The notes under the pieces: model-generated | The model's input: the letters and a program-made list of their open reading frames with translations, nothing else | Told to the model about the DNA's origin: nothing | The model's database searches: none | Position numbers and translations under genes: made by a program | In this document: piece after piece, positions 1 through 11,979 of the stretch | Layout of the letters: each line of letters begins with the position of its first letter | How positions within the stretch are numbered: position 1 is the stretch's first letter | Assembly: GCA_017654935.2 (NCBI GenBank) | Contig: CM065686.1 | Span: forward strand, 28,723,091-28,787,090 | Reading direction: 5' to 3' | Source of the DNA: Phymorhynchus buccinoides | Lineage: Eukaryota > Mollusca > Gastropoda > Neogastropoda > Raphitomidae | DNA: 64,000 bases

Positions 1-109
1 AGATCCTTATACACGAATCTGACAAATATCTGATACAGAAAATACAGATACTTCATCAGATTCGTAGGGGGGGGGGCATGGGGGATGAAATTCTATGTCT
101 GTATGATCG

Positions 110-2832
110 ATCGTAGGCTGCACTGTATGATTCGACTGTAGGCTGCATGGTATATTCGAACTGTAGCTACTGTATGCATCTGATGACATTCGACTGTAGG
201 CTGCATGGTATATTCGACTGTAGGCTGCATGTATGATTCGACTGTAGGCTACATTGTAGATTCGACTGTAGGTTCATGGTACAGTATATTCGGTTGTAGG
301 CTGCACTGTACAATCGACTTTAGGTTGCATGGTATATTCAACTGTAGGCTGCAATGTTGCTGGGGGGGGGGGGGGGGGTCGACTGTGGTGGTGTACAGAT
401 ACTTCATCAAGATTCGTAGGGGGGGGGGGGGACTTTAGTTCGACTGTAGGCTGCATGGTATATTCGACTGTAGGCTGCATGGTATATTCGACTGTAGGCT
501 GCATGGTATATTCGACTGTAGGCTGCATGGTATATTCGACTGTAGGCTGCATGGTATATTCGACTGTAGGCTGCATGGTATATTCGACTGTAGGCTGCAT
601 GGTATATTCGACTGTAGGCTGCATGGTATATTCGACTGTAGGCTGCATGGTATATTCGACTGTAGGCTGCAATGTCATTTTTCGACTGTAGGCTGCACTT
701 TACATTCGACTGTAGGCTGCATGGTATATTCGACTGTAGGCTGCATGGTATATTCGACTGTAGGCTGCATGGTATATTCGACTGTAGGCTGCATGGTATA
801 TTCGACTGTAGGCTGCATGGTATATTCGACTGTAGGCTGCATGGTATATTCGACTGTAGGCTGCATGGTATATTCGACTGTAGGCTGCATGGTATATTCG
901 ACTGTAGGCTGCATGGTATATTCGACAGTAGGCTGCATGGTATATTCGACTATAGGCTGCACTTTACATTCAACTGTAGGCTGCATGGTATATTCGACTG
1001 TAGGCTGCATGGTATATTCGACTGTAGGCTGCATGGTATATTCGACTGTAGGCTGCACTGTACATTCAACTGTAGGCTGCATGGTATATTCGACTGTAGG
1101 CTGCATGGTATATTCGACTGTAGGCTGCATGGTATATTCGACTGTAGGCTGCATGGTATATTCGACTGTAGGCTGCATGGTATATTCGACTGTAGGCTGC
1201 ATGGTATATTCGACTGTAGGCTGCATGGTATATTCGACTGTAGGCTGCATGGTATATTCGACTGTAGGCTGCATGGTATATTCGACTGTAGGCTGCAATG
1301 TCATTTTTCGACTGTAGGCTGCACTTTACATTCGACTGTAGGCTGCATGGTATATTCGACTGTGGGCTGCATGGTATATTCGACGACGACGACTGTAGGC
1401 TGCATGGCATATATTCGACGACGACTGTGGGCTGCATGGTAGGCTTCGACGACGACTGTGGGCTGCATGGTATATTCGACGACGACTGTAGGCTGCATGG
1501 TATATTCGACGACGACTGTGGGCTGCATGGTATATTCGACGACGACTGTAGGCTGCATGGTATATTCGACTGTAGACTGTAGGCTGCATGGTATATTCGA
1601 CGACGACTGTGGGCTGCATGGTATATTCGACGATGACTGTAGGCTGCATGGTATATTCGACGACGACTGTAGGCTGCATGGTATATTCGACGACGACTGT
1701 AGGCTGCATGGTATATTCGACGACGACTGTAGGCTGCATGGTATATTCGACGACGACTGTGGGCTGCATGGTATATTCGACGACGACTGTAGGCTGCATG
1801 GTATATTCGACGACGACTGTGGGCTGCATGGTATATTCGACGACGACTGTGGGCTGCATGGTATATTCGACGACGACTGTGGGCTGCATGGTATATTCGA
1901 CGACGACTGTGGGCTGCATGGTATATTCGACGACGACTGTGGGCTGCATGGTATATTCGACGACGACTGTAGGCTGCATGGTATATTCGACTGTAGGCTG
2001 CATGGTATATTCGACTGTAGGCTGCATGGTATATTCGACTGTAGGCTGCATGGTATATTCGACTGTAGGCTGCATGGTGTATTCGACTGTAGGCTGCATG
2101 GTGTATTCGACTGTAGGCTGCATGGTATATTCGACTGTAGGCTGCATGGTGTATTCGACTGTAGGCTGCATGGTGTGTTCGACTGTAGGCTGCATGGTGT
2201 ATTCGACGACGACTGTAGGCTGCATGGCATATTCGACTGTAGGCTGCATGGTGTATTCGACTGTAGGCTGCATGGTATATTCGACTGTAGGCTGCATGGT
2301 ATATTCGACTGTAGGCTGCATGGTATATTCGACTGTAGGCTGCATGGTATATTCGACTGTAGGCTGCATGGTATATTCGACTGTAGGCTGCATGGTATAT
2401 TCGACTGTAGGCTGCAGGCTGCATGGTATATTCGACTGTAGGCTGCATGGTATATTCGACTGTAGGCTGCATGGTGTATTCGACTGTAGGCTGCATGGTG
2501 TATTCGACTGTAGGCTGCATGGCGTATTCGACTGTAGGCTGCATGGCGTATTCGACTGTAGGCTGCATGGTGTATTCGACTGTAGGCTGCATGGTGTATT
2601 CGACTGTAGGCTGCATGGCGTATTCGACTGTAAGCTGCATGGTGTATTTGACTGTAGGCTGCATGGTATATTCCGGGCGACTGTAGGCTGCATGGCGTAT
2701 TCGACTGTAGGCTGCATGGCGTATTCGACTGTAAGCTGCATGGTGTATTTGACTGTAGGCTGCATGGTGTATTCCGGGCGATTGTAGGCTGCATGGCGTA
2801 TTCGACTGTAGGCTGCATGGTGTATTCGACTG
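110..2832 (+). repeat. 24-bp / 30-bp minisatellite, about 100 units
   Basis: Unit core CTGTAGGCTGCATGG followed by a TATATTCGA-type linker, 24 bp. Three zones: mostly 24-bp TATA units (436-1375); 30-bp units with an extra CGACGA (1381-1985); and 24-bp units with TGTA/GCGTA variants (2000-2830). Higher-order duplications exist: an 'aatgtcatttttcgactgta' block recurs at 671 and 1297 (626 bp), and 'attccgggcg' recurs at 2670 and 2771 (101 bp). The degenerate start contains G homopolymers (67-76, 361-378, 420-431). Because 24 and 30 are multiples of three, long frames stay open on both strands; they are not genes. Confidence 0.97.
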
Positions 2833-2835
2833 AAT

Positions 2836-3421
2836 TCAGTTCCCCGCCACAGTTTGATAGCCGTACGACTGCTGTCGGATGTGTGGAGACAGCAGGGCCT
2901 TAACAGTCACAACATTGATGCAGGTTCCGCCCAAGGATCGTGACTCACGAAGAACGGATTGAGTGACTCCTGCATGTGATCAAGTGACAAACAATGACAT
3001 CAAAATTGTCAATCACTGTCACATTGAGACAGGGAGGTTATTTTTGGCTACTGTATCCTAATTGTTTTGCTTTCCAATCCTGAAGTTTCATGATTTTTTC
3101 TTTTTTTTAAATAACGAGCCTTTCTTTGAAAATGTCACGGGGTAAACTGTCTTATATAATTATTTCATAAGGCAGCGTTTATATCGCCTCAGAAAGGTTA
3201 ATTGTGTCGTCATTGGGCATTGCTTAATGGCATAGGTTTCGGTTTTACAGGCAGACTGGCTGGGATCTTATTGATGTAGTTTACCTTTTTCTAGTCAACA
3301 AGAAACTAAGAAGTTGAAGGACGACTATAAAGAGAAAGTGGTGTATGAAGCTACAAAATATAGATTATTGACAAAGGTCAGTTCCTACCCGACAAATTTG
3401 GATAATTCTACTTAACTTTTT
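2836..3421. other. Unique-looking AT-rich intergenic DNA
   Basis: No reading frame, repeat structure or RNA gene could be recognised between the 24-bp minisatellite and the TG tract. Confidence 0.5.
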
Positions 3422-3424
3422 CGT

Positions 3425-3521
<97 letters not shown>

Positions 3522-3544
3522 TGTGCGTGCGTGTGTGCGTGTGT
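3422..3544 (+). repeat. (TG)n/(TGCG)n microsatellite
   Basis: A long TG run passing into GTGC repeats at its 3' end, followed by GACA and GA runs at 3612-3675. Confidence 0.95.
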
Positions 3545-4116
3545 TCAAGAATATGAATGTCTTTAAATCCAAAACCATCTAACACAAACGCGCGCACCCA
3601 CATACAGAGAGAGAAAGAGAGACAAACAGACAGGCAGACAGACAGACAGACAGACAGAGACACAGAGTGAGAGAGAGCCCATTAAACCACAAACCAACTC
3701 CAACGCCATGCATAAAGTTCGGTCTTGTATGGATCAGGGCAAGGCAGACTCAACGAATTCAATCAAACATGCCCTGTGCTTTTATTTCCTTTTTAACATT
3801 CGATCAGATCTTCAGGTTACTAGCCTATCTGCCTACCCTACCCTACCATACCTGCTCCGATGTCCGATCGTCACCCACCCCTACAGAATTGTACTGAATC
3901 GCTTCATCCATAGTGGATGACCAAGCAGCTACCGTTTCCCTTGTATTGCCGTTTCCCCTTGCCGCCCCATCAAAGTTGCATGGGGGCCACAGCCCCCAAC
4001 TAGGAAAGGTCACACACATAGACTGGTTAGTGCTATAGGCTGATGTCTGCCTGCAGAGGTGTCTGCACGGTGAATAAGGAAGGTGCAGGTTGATGGCTTG
4101 CTTGGATAGGGATCAT

Positions 4117-4843
4117 ATTTGATGGGCCCCCCTCTCTATGTGTCATCCACATTGTGCACCCTCTCTCTATGTGTCATCCTCATTGTGCACCCCTCTATAT
4201 GTGTCATCCTCATTGTGCACCCCTCTCTATGTGTCACCCTCATTGTGCACCCCTCTCTATGTGTCATCCTCATTGTGCACCCCTCTCTATGTGTCATCCT
4301 CATTGTGCACCCCTCTCTATGTGTCATCCTCATTGTGCACCCCTCTCTATGTGTCACCCTCATTGTGCACCCCTCTCTATGTGTCATCCTCATTGTGCAC
4401 CCCTCTCTATGTGTCATCCTCATTGTGCACCCCTCTCTATGTGTCATCCTCATTGTGCACCCCTCTCTATGTGTCACCCTCATTGTGCACCCCTCTCCAT
4501 GTGTCATCCTCATTGTGCACCCCTCTCTATGTGTCATCCTCATTGTGCACCCCTCTCTATGTGTCACCCTCATTGTGCACCCCTCTCTATGTGTCATCCT
4601 CATTGTGCACCCCTCTCTATGTGTCACCCTCATTGTGCACCCCTCTCCATGTGTCATCCTCATTGTGCCCCCCTCTCTATGTGTCACCCTCATTGTGCAC
4701 CCCTCTCCATGTGTCCCCGTCTCCATTGTGCCCCCGTCTCCAAGTGTCACCCTCATTGTACCCCCGTCTCTATGTGTCACCCTCATTGTGTCCCCGCCTC
4801 TATGTGTCACCCTCATTGTGCCCCCGTCTCTATGTGTCACTCA
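4117..4843 (+). repeat. 30-bp minisatellite, about 24 units
   Basis: Unit built on CCCTCTCTATGTGTCATCCT and CATTGTGCA, exactly 30 bp, with a T/C polymorphism (GTCATCC/GTCACCC) alternating along the array. Units become more diverged after 4700 (CCCCGTCTCT type). Open frames on both strands are repeat by-products. Confidence 0.97.
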
Positions 4844-5210
4844 TTCTTTAGGCCTTAGAATCATCGTTGTCTGATACCCTTAAACCGTATGGAATCTCCA
4901 CATCATTCAGTCTTTCGCTGAAGTTTTGGGCAAATTTCCGTCCGGTGCTCCCGAGGATTTTGGTCTCTACGAATTGATTAATGAACCGATTTTCGGTATC
5001 ATTCTCTCCCCTTTTTGTGACACTCTACAAGGGTTATTATTATAGTGTTCATTAATGTTATTACGTTTAAAAGACAGTTGAGTTGCTGTTGTCATCTTCA
5101 ATATTAAAATTATTATCGTCATCATCGTTGTTATCATTACTGTTTATTGTAGTGTTCGTTGTTGTTGCATTGAACCACCAGGGCACGTGTTCCTTGTTGA
5201 TTTCGCATGT

Positions 5211-5213
<3 letters not shown>

Positions 5214-5308
<95 letters not shown>
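5214..5308 (+). repeat. (TG)n microsatellite
   Basis: Uninterrupted TG run of about 90 bp. Confidence 0.95.
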
Positions 5309-5574
5309 TGTTAGTATTACCGGTACATAGTTGTTGGGTTGGTGTGTTTTTAAACAAGTGTTCAGATTTGTGACCCAGCACCACGAAAGGGACATTAAGT
5401 CGCTGGGCTAGTTTCTCACAACAGGCTTGCAAAGTCAAAAATATAATTTTTTGTCAATTTTGAGTTATGGGTATTTTTATGTTCTTTAACATCTTAATTT
5501 TCATGTTTATAAAGGATGATCTTTGATGTGGTCTCAAAGTGGTCTTATAAGTGGTTTAAAACGAGTAGGTCAAT

Positions 5575-6490
5575 TTTCAGGATAACTGTAGATGGGATGA
5601 GCATATTCGAACTTTAGCTAATAAAGTAAACATGTTGATTGCTTGTCTCAGAAACTACAAATATAGACTAAGCCGTAAAGCTCTAGAAACTATGTATAAA
5701 TCTTTTGTTCTACCAAATTTTGACTATGCAGATATTTTATGGGACAACTGTACAGACACACAAGTAAATTCACTAGAAACTTTACATTTGGAAGCGCTCC
5801 TTACCATTACAGGAGGAGTAAGGGGAACTAGTCATGCGAAACTGTATAAAGAATCAGGCTTTTGCTCACTAAAAGAAAGACGAAGAAGACACAAATTAAT
5901 TCAGTTTCACAAATGTAATAGTCAATGGCAAATGCCCTCAATATTTACAAGATCTTCTCCCTTCCTTAGTATCCGAGGAAAACCCCTACCATAGACGCCG
6001 ACCATTAGATAGAAGAGTACCACGATCCAAAACCGAACTACATAAAAATTCCTTTCTCCCTAGCACTACAAACTTATGGAATAATCTTCCAGATACTATT
6101 AAAACACTCGATTCTATTAGTCAGTTCAAACGTTATTTATCTCTTACAGATGTCACAGTCCCCCCTTACTATCATGTAGGATCCAGACAGAATCAAGTTA
6201 ACCATTGTAGACTACGTTTAGGAATGAGCAATATTAACGGTGACTTGTACAACAGACACTTATTAAATAACCCCAAATGTGCATGTGACCACAATACGGA
6301 AGATGCTGAACATTATCTGATGCAGTGTAGACATTATGCTGCTGAAAGAATAAACACGATCTCAACACTTAACCCATGCATCACTAACACCTACACCCTA
6401 CTCTTTGGCGATCAAAGTTTATCAGTGTCAGAAAACGAACAAATATTCAAAACCGTGCAGCAGTTTATAGAGCTAAGTAAAAGGCTATAA
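5575..6490 (+). pseudogene. Non-LTR retrotransposon, C-terminal reverse-transcriptase region
   Basis: Two frames joined by a frameshift near 5960-5990. The first (from about 5585) reads RWDEHIRTLANKV, then KALETMYKSFVLPNFDYADI, the thumb/post-RT region of LINE polyproteins. The second reads LWNNLPDTIKTLDSISQFKR and ends with a CCHC-like finger, C-x-C-x8-H-x4-C (CACDHNTEDAEHYLMQC), near 6278-6330. It is truncated on the 5' side and carries no catalytic YADD box. The clade could not be fixed; a Jockey/I-group element is likely. Confidence 0.75.
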
Positions 6491-6691
6491 AATTCAAACC
6501 CCTGCTTCCTTTCCAGCTCTTGCATCCTTACCAGTTCATGTTCTCACCTAATATTTTAACTCAGTTAGTTTTGGTGTATCTCTGTTTTCATCTTGGCGTC
6601 ATTTCATGTAATCCTAATGTCATCATCGTGTCCTATTTCGTTTTATTGCGACGTGGGGTTGGAGTTCTGGTCTGCAGAGTGGTGTGAGGTG

Positions 6692-6750
<59 letters not shown>

Positions 6751-8100
6751 CTCGCTCTCTCTCCCTCTCTCTCTCTCTCTCGCTCTCTCCCTCTCTCTCT
6801 CTCTCTCTCCCCCTCTCTCTCTTATCATTTTTTTGTCGATTTTGCTTCTTTTGTCTATTGCTATGTCCATTGTCGTTTGGTTTGTTGTGACTTTCTTTTC
6901 AAAAATGTATTGCTTGTATTTCCTGGTAAAATTCCGCCAATGTTTATACTGTGTAATTCGTTTTGAACTGAGCACGCCATAAGCTCTGCTTGTTGTTGCT
7001 TCAGTTATGTCATAGTTGTTGTTCATGTTGATTTGGAAAATAAAACATTTAAACCAGTAGGTCAATGCATTGTATTCAGCTAGGCCAGACTTTAGACAGT
7101 GTTTTCTCAAAATGGCCGACGCTCACCCTACTAACGTTAATTGCTCATAACTTGGGAACGGAAAAAGATACAAGAATGTATGTTTTTTGTATCATTAGAA
7201 AGAGCAAAGTCTGAAGTTTTCAAATGTATGATTCTCTCAGAATGGTCAGTTTGACACTTAGTTTTTTTTCGTGGTGCTTGGTCACATTTTTATTCTCGAT
7301 TTATTATTATGGTTTTGTTATTTACATAAGTTGGGTGCTTATGATCAAGAGAACCATGCACAGATTTTCGGGTGTTCTTTTTTTTCCGCGACTCATGACC
7401 GATTTATTTTCAAGTGTTCATATTTTTTTATTTACGACCTTCGACCGATTTATTTTCAAGCAGTAATATTTTTTATTCCCAATTCATAAATGTCTTTCGG
7501 ATGAAACGATAAACTGAGGTCCCGTGTGCCCATGCACTTAGCACACGTTAAACCCAGTGGCAACGAAAAAGTTGTCATTTGGTCAAAATTTACCCCCCCC
7601 CCCCCTTCCTCATCAGTCACACAAAACTCGCATGCAAAACAAAACAAAATTGGGTGGCGCGCCTCTGGCTGCGACGCGCTCTCCAGGTGGGAGCAACCCC
7701 AATTTTACAGAGACGCCTCTGTTACTATAAAGTACCTTATACCTAATAATACCTCTCATTGTGTACCCGTCTCTATGTGTTCCCTCGAATCAGGGTTAGG
7801 GTTATAATTAGGGATAGGCTTAGGAGTTAAGGTCAGTGTTTGTGTTAGGATTAGGGTAAGGGACAGTGTTAGGATTAGAAAAAAATAGAGGCGGGAACAC
7901 AGTCATACAGAGACGGAGACTCATAGTCGAAACTGGTGACACATAGAGACGCGGACACATAGAGACGTGGACACATAGAGACGGGGCACATCGCATCGTT
8001 ACCGCTGGGGGACACTTTCCAACTTGTTCGGGCTGAGTGAGGTCTCTTTGTGACGGGCGATGTATCGGAGGAGAATGTCACAGTTCCTCAATGGTGTGGG
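6491..8100. other. Gene-free region with CT tract and telomere-like words
   Basis: An imperfect (CT)n tract at 6693-6823. At 7786-7880 degenerate TTAGGG-like words (gttagggttataattagggata). At 7895-7990 a short tandem of ACACATAGAGACG, the inverted complement of the CGTCTCTATGTGT motif of the 4117-4843 minisatellite. No gene seen. Confidence 0.7.
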
Positions 8101-8440
8101 GATTTTGTTTTCGTTCCTTTGTTTCCTTTCTTTCCTTTCTTTCCTTCCTTCCTTCCTTCCGCCCTTCTTTCTTTGCTTCTTTGCTTCCCTCCTTTCTTTG
8201 CTTATTCCCTGTAGTTTCTTCCTTCTAGTTTTGCCCTTCCTTTCCTTTCTCCATATCTCCTTCCCTACCTTGATTTTATATGTGTTCTCTTTTTCTTTTT
8301 GTCTCTTTCTCTCTTTTTTTCCTCCCAGTTTCTTTCTTTCTAAATGATTCCTTCCTTCCCTCCCCTTCTCCTTTCCCCCTTTCCTTCCTTTATCCTTCGA
8401 ATCCCTCCTTCTGTTCTTCCTCTTTTCTCCTTTCTTCACG
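8101..8440 (+). repeat. Polypyrimidine (CCTT/CTTT)n tract
   Basis: About 340 bp of almost pure pyrimidine on the plus strand, rich in CTTT and CCTT. Charged or aromatic frames on either strand are compositional. Confidence 0.9.
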
Positions 8441-8892
8441 ATGTGATCACATGGGACGTTATTGAATGAAGCGATATGTTTTAATTGTTAAGCAGTTTTC
8501 AAGAGCAGCCTCTCTTGCCTATTCATTTTTCTTGCATGTAAATAGAAACAGATCTCTATGTTGGCTTGGCATAACATTTTGGTTTTCACATATTATTATT
8601 ATTACACTTCTATATTTCAAGAACGCGTCTCTTTCATTGCTTAGAGTCTTTTTTCAGACACCATGGATGTGAAATGGAAGACATGGCTAATACAATGAGT
8701 TTGAGATTATATTTTGAAAGACGTTCGACAGTTTCTTTGTCTGTCAGATATATCGTTATTATCAACACTGTTAGTACTCAATCGGTTTTAACAATGTTAC
8801 TACTTTTAGCAATAATCTGAATTTTTTACTTAGTGTATTATTCTACCCAGAGTTGCTTAACAACAATTTTAAAAAATAATAATAGAAGGGAG

Positions 8893-9046
8893 CTGTCCTC
8901 AAATCCCTCTGGCCGATAGAGTGGGGATGTACCCTGGGCAAGGTATCTCCATTATGAACAAATTCTAGCCCAGCCCTCCCGAATAGCATCTGCCCCCTCT
9001 GCTATCTGGTAGTCATAGTCGGAAGCGACTGACTAGCATACAATGC
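8893..9046 (+). mobile_element. SINE-like insertion with 12-bp target duplications
   Basis: A 154-bp segment between perfect direct repeats AATAGAAGGGAG (8881-8892 and 9047-9058). A related sequence occurs at 39940-40040, so it is an interspersed repeat. A 'tggccgatagagtgggg' stretch near the start is only vaguely like a Pol III A box; no clear B box. Family unknown. Confidence 0.5.
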
Positions 9047-9059
9047 AATAGAAGGGAGA

Positions 9060-9150
9060 GGTGAGAATAATAATAATTTAATAATAATAATAATGTTATT
9101 TATATAGCGTATTACCCCATTGAACATTCTCTATGCGCGAATAAGCCGAG
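9060..9150 (-). mobile_element. LINE 3' tail remnant (L2-like)
   Basis: On the minus strand 'acgctatataaataacatta' is followed by ATT trinucleotides, the same tail type as at 21927-21998 and 63340-63415. No coding part is seen beside it. Confidence 0.4.
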
Positions 9151-9317
9151 AGTGGGGGGGGGGGGGGGGGGGAAGCATGATGGGGGAGGGGGGAGTCAAG
9201 GAAGGAAAAAGCTTAATTCATTTCCAATGCACTTTTACTTTCTGGCAGCCCCAGAGTTCTAATGCTTCAGTTGGTGGGCTCTGTAACTGCCGGCCAAGAG
9301 AGATATTAAAGAGAGAT

Positions 9318-9493
<176 letters not shown>

Positions 9494-9660
9494 ACACACA
9501 CACAGAGAGAGGCAGGCAGACAGACAGTGACAGACGGACAGAGGGAGTGAGAGACAGAACTGCAGAAAGACAGAATACACATGGAGGGAGGGGTATACTT
9601 AATTCAATAGAGATGGTTGCAGAATGGCTGAGAGAAGGTCTACTTGCATTCGGTGTACAT

Positions 9661-9672
9661 GTGCGCGCGCGC

Positions 9673-9771
<99 letters not shown>

Positions 9772-9851
9772 TATATGTGTGTGTGCGTGCGCATGCATAC
9801 ATAGAGAGAGAGAGAGAGAGACGCGCGCGCGCGCGCGTGTGTGTGTGTGTG
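9661..9851 (+). repeat. Composite (GC)n-(GT)n-(GA)n microsatellite
   Basis: About 24 bp alternating GC, 20 bp GT and 60 bp GA, then a second GA-GC-GT block at 9803-9851. The alternating purine-pyrimidine part is a Z-DNA-type sequence. Confidence 0.93.
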
Positions 9852-9984
9852 GTTTGGGGGTGAGCTTATTGGTGTGGTTAGGTGTATCGACTGTAGCTAG
9901 CATGGTCTCATAACAATCTGTAAACGTTGTGCTGGGTGTGGGCTGTAGGGGATGGGGACGTGATGGGGCAATCTTGAACTTTAG

Positions 9985-10012
9985 TCCCCCCCCCCCCCCC
10001 CCCCCCCCCCCT
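9985..10012 (+). repeat. C homopolymer
   Basis: About 28 consecutive C; a likely sequencing-length ambiguity and G-quadruplex-capable on the minus strand. Confidence 0.9.
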
Positions 10013-10335
10013 CCTCTCAAAATTTCGGATTGAAAATGTTCACTGAGAAGCGACATTCTGCCAGTTGGGGGAAAGGGTGTGGAGAAACTCTGCGGAGAGC
10101 TGGACAAACAGAGGATCTTCAGAGAAGAAGAATTTGACACACATACGTAAGCATGAGGGTGTGGCTATAGTACAAGATTGTCGGCTAGAAGAAGAAGAAG
10201 AAGAAGGAGAGGAAGAAGAAGAAACAATAACTCTGACATTTCGGCTAGTAATGCACAACACCGATTTTCAATTTCTGAGAAAGTCACGCAGAGTTTACGA
10301 CTTGACCTTCAGTCCTTCAGTTAACAGGCTTGTAT

Positions 10336-10508
<173 letters not shown>

Positions 10509-10879
10509 ACATCCTTTCCTTCTACAAAATAAACTTCTGTGCTGAGATGTAAACTAGCTTAAAGACCGGAAAGAAATAGCTTGGTTACCACAGACTTTAG
10601 AAAGCACGGACACAGTGCACATCTCTGCCAGGGGGTCCTTCAGCTTCTACTTGGACATTTCAACACAGTATAGTCTACGTAGTTGTGCAAGTCTCTAAGA
10701 AAAACTCTATCATCCATAGAGACTGTAGAAATGGTCACTCTTGCTGTACAGATTCTTTACGTAATTAACATGGTCAACAACAGGCTACAAAGCGGAATAA
10801 AATATAGAACAAAAAAGTTATGACAGAATATATATACAGTATAAACAAACGTACACATACTGTACACACACAAAGACAC

Positions 10880-10885
10880 AGACAC

Positions 10886-10947
<62 letters not shown>

Positions 10948-11065
10948 ACACACGCGCGCGCGCGCGCACACACAGAGAGATACAGAGACACTGAGAGAGA
11001 CAGAGAAGCAGAGCGAGACAGAGAAAGAGACAAAGACAGAGACAGACAGAGACAAAGGGAACTAA
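10880..11065 (+). repeat. (CA)n-(CG)n-(GA)n compound microsatellite
   Basis: A CA run at 10889-10953, a CG run at 10953-10966, then imperfect GACA/GAGA repeats. Confidence 0.9.
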
Positions 11066-11309
11066 GAGGGCCCACAGAAACCAAAAAACGAGTGAAATAG
11101 TCAGATACAGAGGCAAAGAAGGAGAGAGGGGGTTTAATTCATTTCCAATGCATATTTATTTCTCTTATCTTCTGCTGACCCGTCAAGCAGCCCCAGATTT
11201 CCAATGCTTCATTGGTGACAGTGTAGCTAGCCAACTGAACAGAGAGAGAATACGAATACGAATGTTTTATTGAGGGTAAAATGGAAAGCTTCAAGAGCTT
11301 CTTTGCATA

Positions 11310-11485
<176 letters not shown>

Positions 11486-11560
11486 GCACGCACGCACACA
11501 CACGCACACACAAACAGAGAGAGACTTGACACGTTGACACATAGATGGTTTGAAGATATA

Positions 11561-11774
11561 GGGGAAGACGGGGTAAAAAGCGCATGGGCGGGTAAGAAGC
11601 CCACCCCAATTATCTCATGAAATGAAGCAAATTTCAGTCTCATTTTGCCCATGGGACGAGCGTTAATGTATAGCATTCGTCTCATGGGCAAATTTGACTG
11701 AAATTTTCTTTATTTCATGAGATAATTGGGGTGGGCTTCTTACCCGCCCATGCGCTTTTTACCCCGTCTTCCCC
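11561..11774. mobile_element. Fold-back MITE, copy 1 (214 bp)
   Basis: Flanked by TA (11559-11560 and 11775-11776). Ends GGGGAAGACGGGGTAAAAAG and its exact inverted complement; the arms are about 104 bp each, the outer 60 or so bases identical, so the whole element is one near-perfect palindrome. A second, almost identical copy in the opposite orientation is at 16122-16335. Non-coding; superfamily not recognised. Confidence 0.88.
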
Positions 11775-11860
11775 TAGCCAGATACAGCTTTGGTGTCATG
11801 GGGGGTAATATAACAACACCCAATTTGTGCCACAAAATATATAATTTTAAAGAAAACATG

Positions 11861-11978
<118 letters not shown>

Positions 11979-11979
11979 A

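Noticed and set aside
1066..2832. Very long reading frames on both strands (300-530 codons) in the left minisatellite
   Set aside because: The repeat unit is 24 or 30 bp, so any stop-free frame stays open indefinitely; the peptides are pure unit repeats in all six frames.
110..2832. CRISPR array
   Set aside because: Units are contiguous, with no unique spacers, in a eukaryotic context; it is a minisatellite.
4119..4874. Four overlapping frames of about 235-250 codons
   Set aside because: By-products of an exact 30-bp tandem repeat open on both strands.
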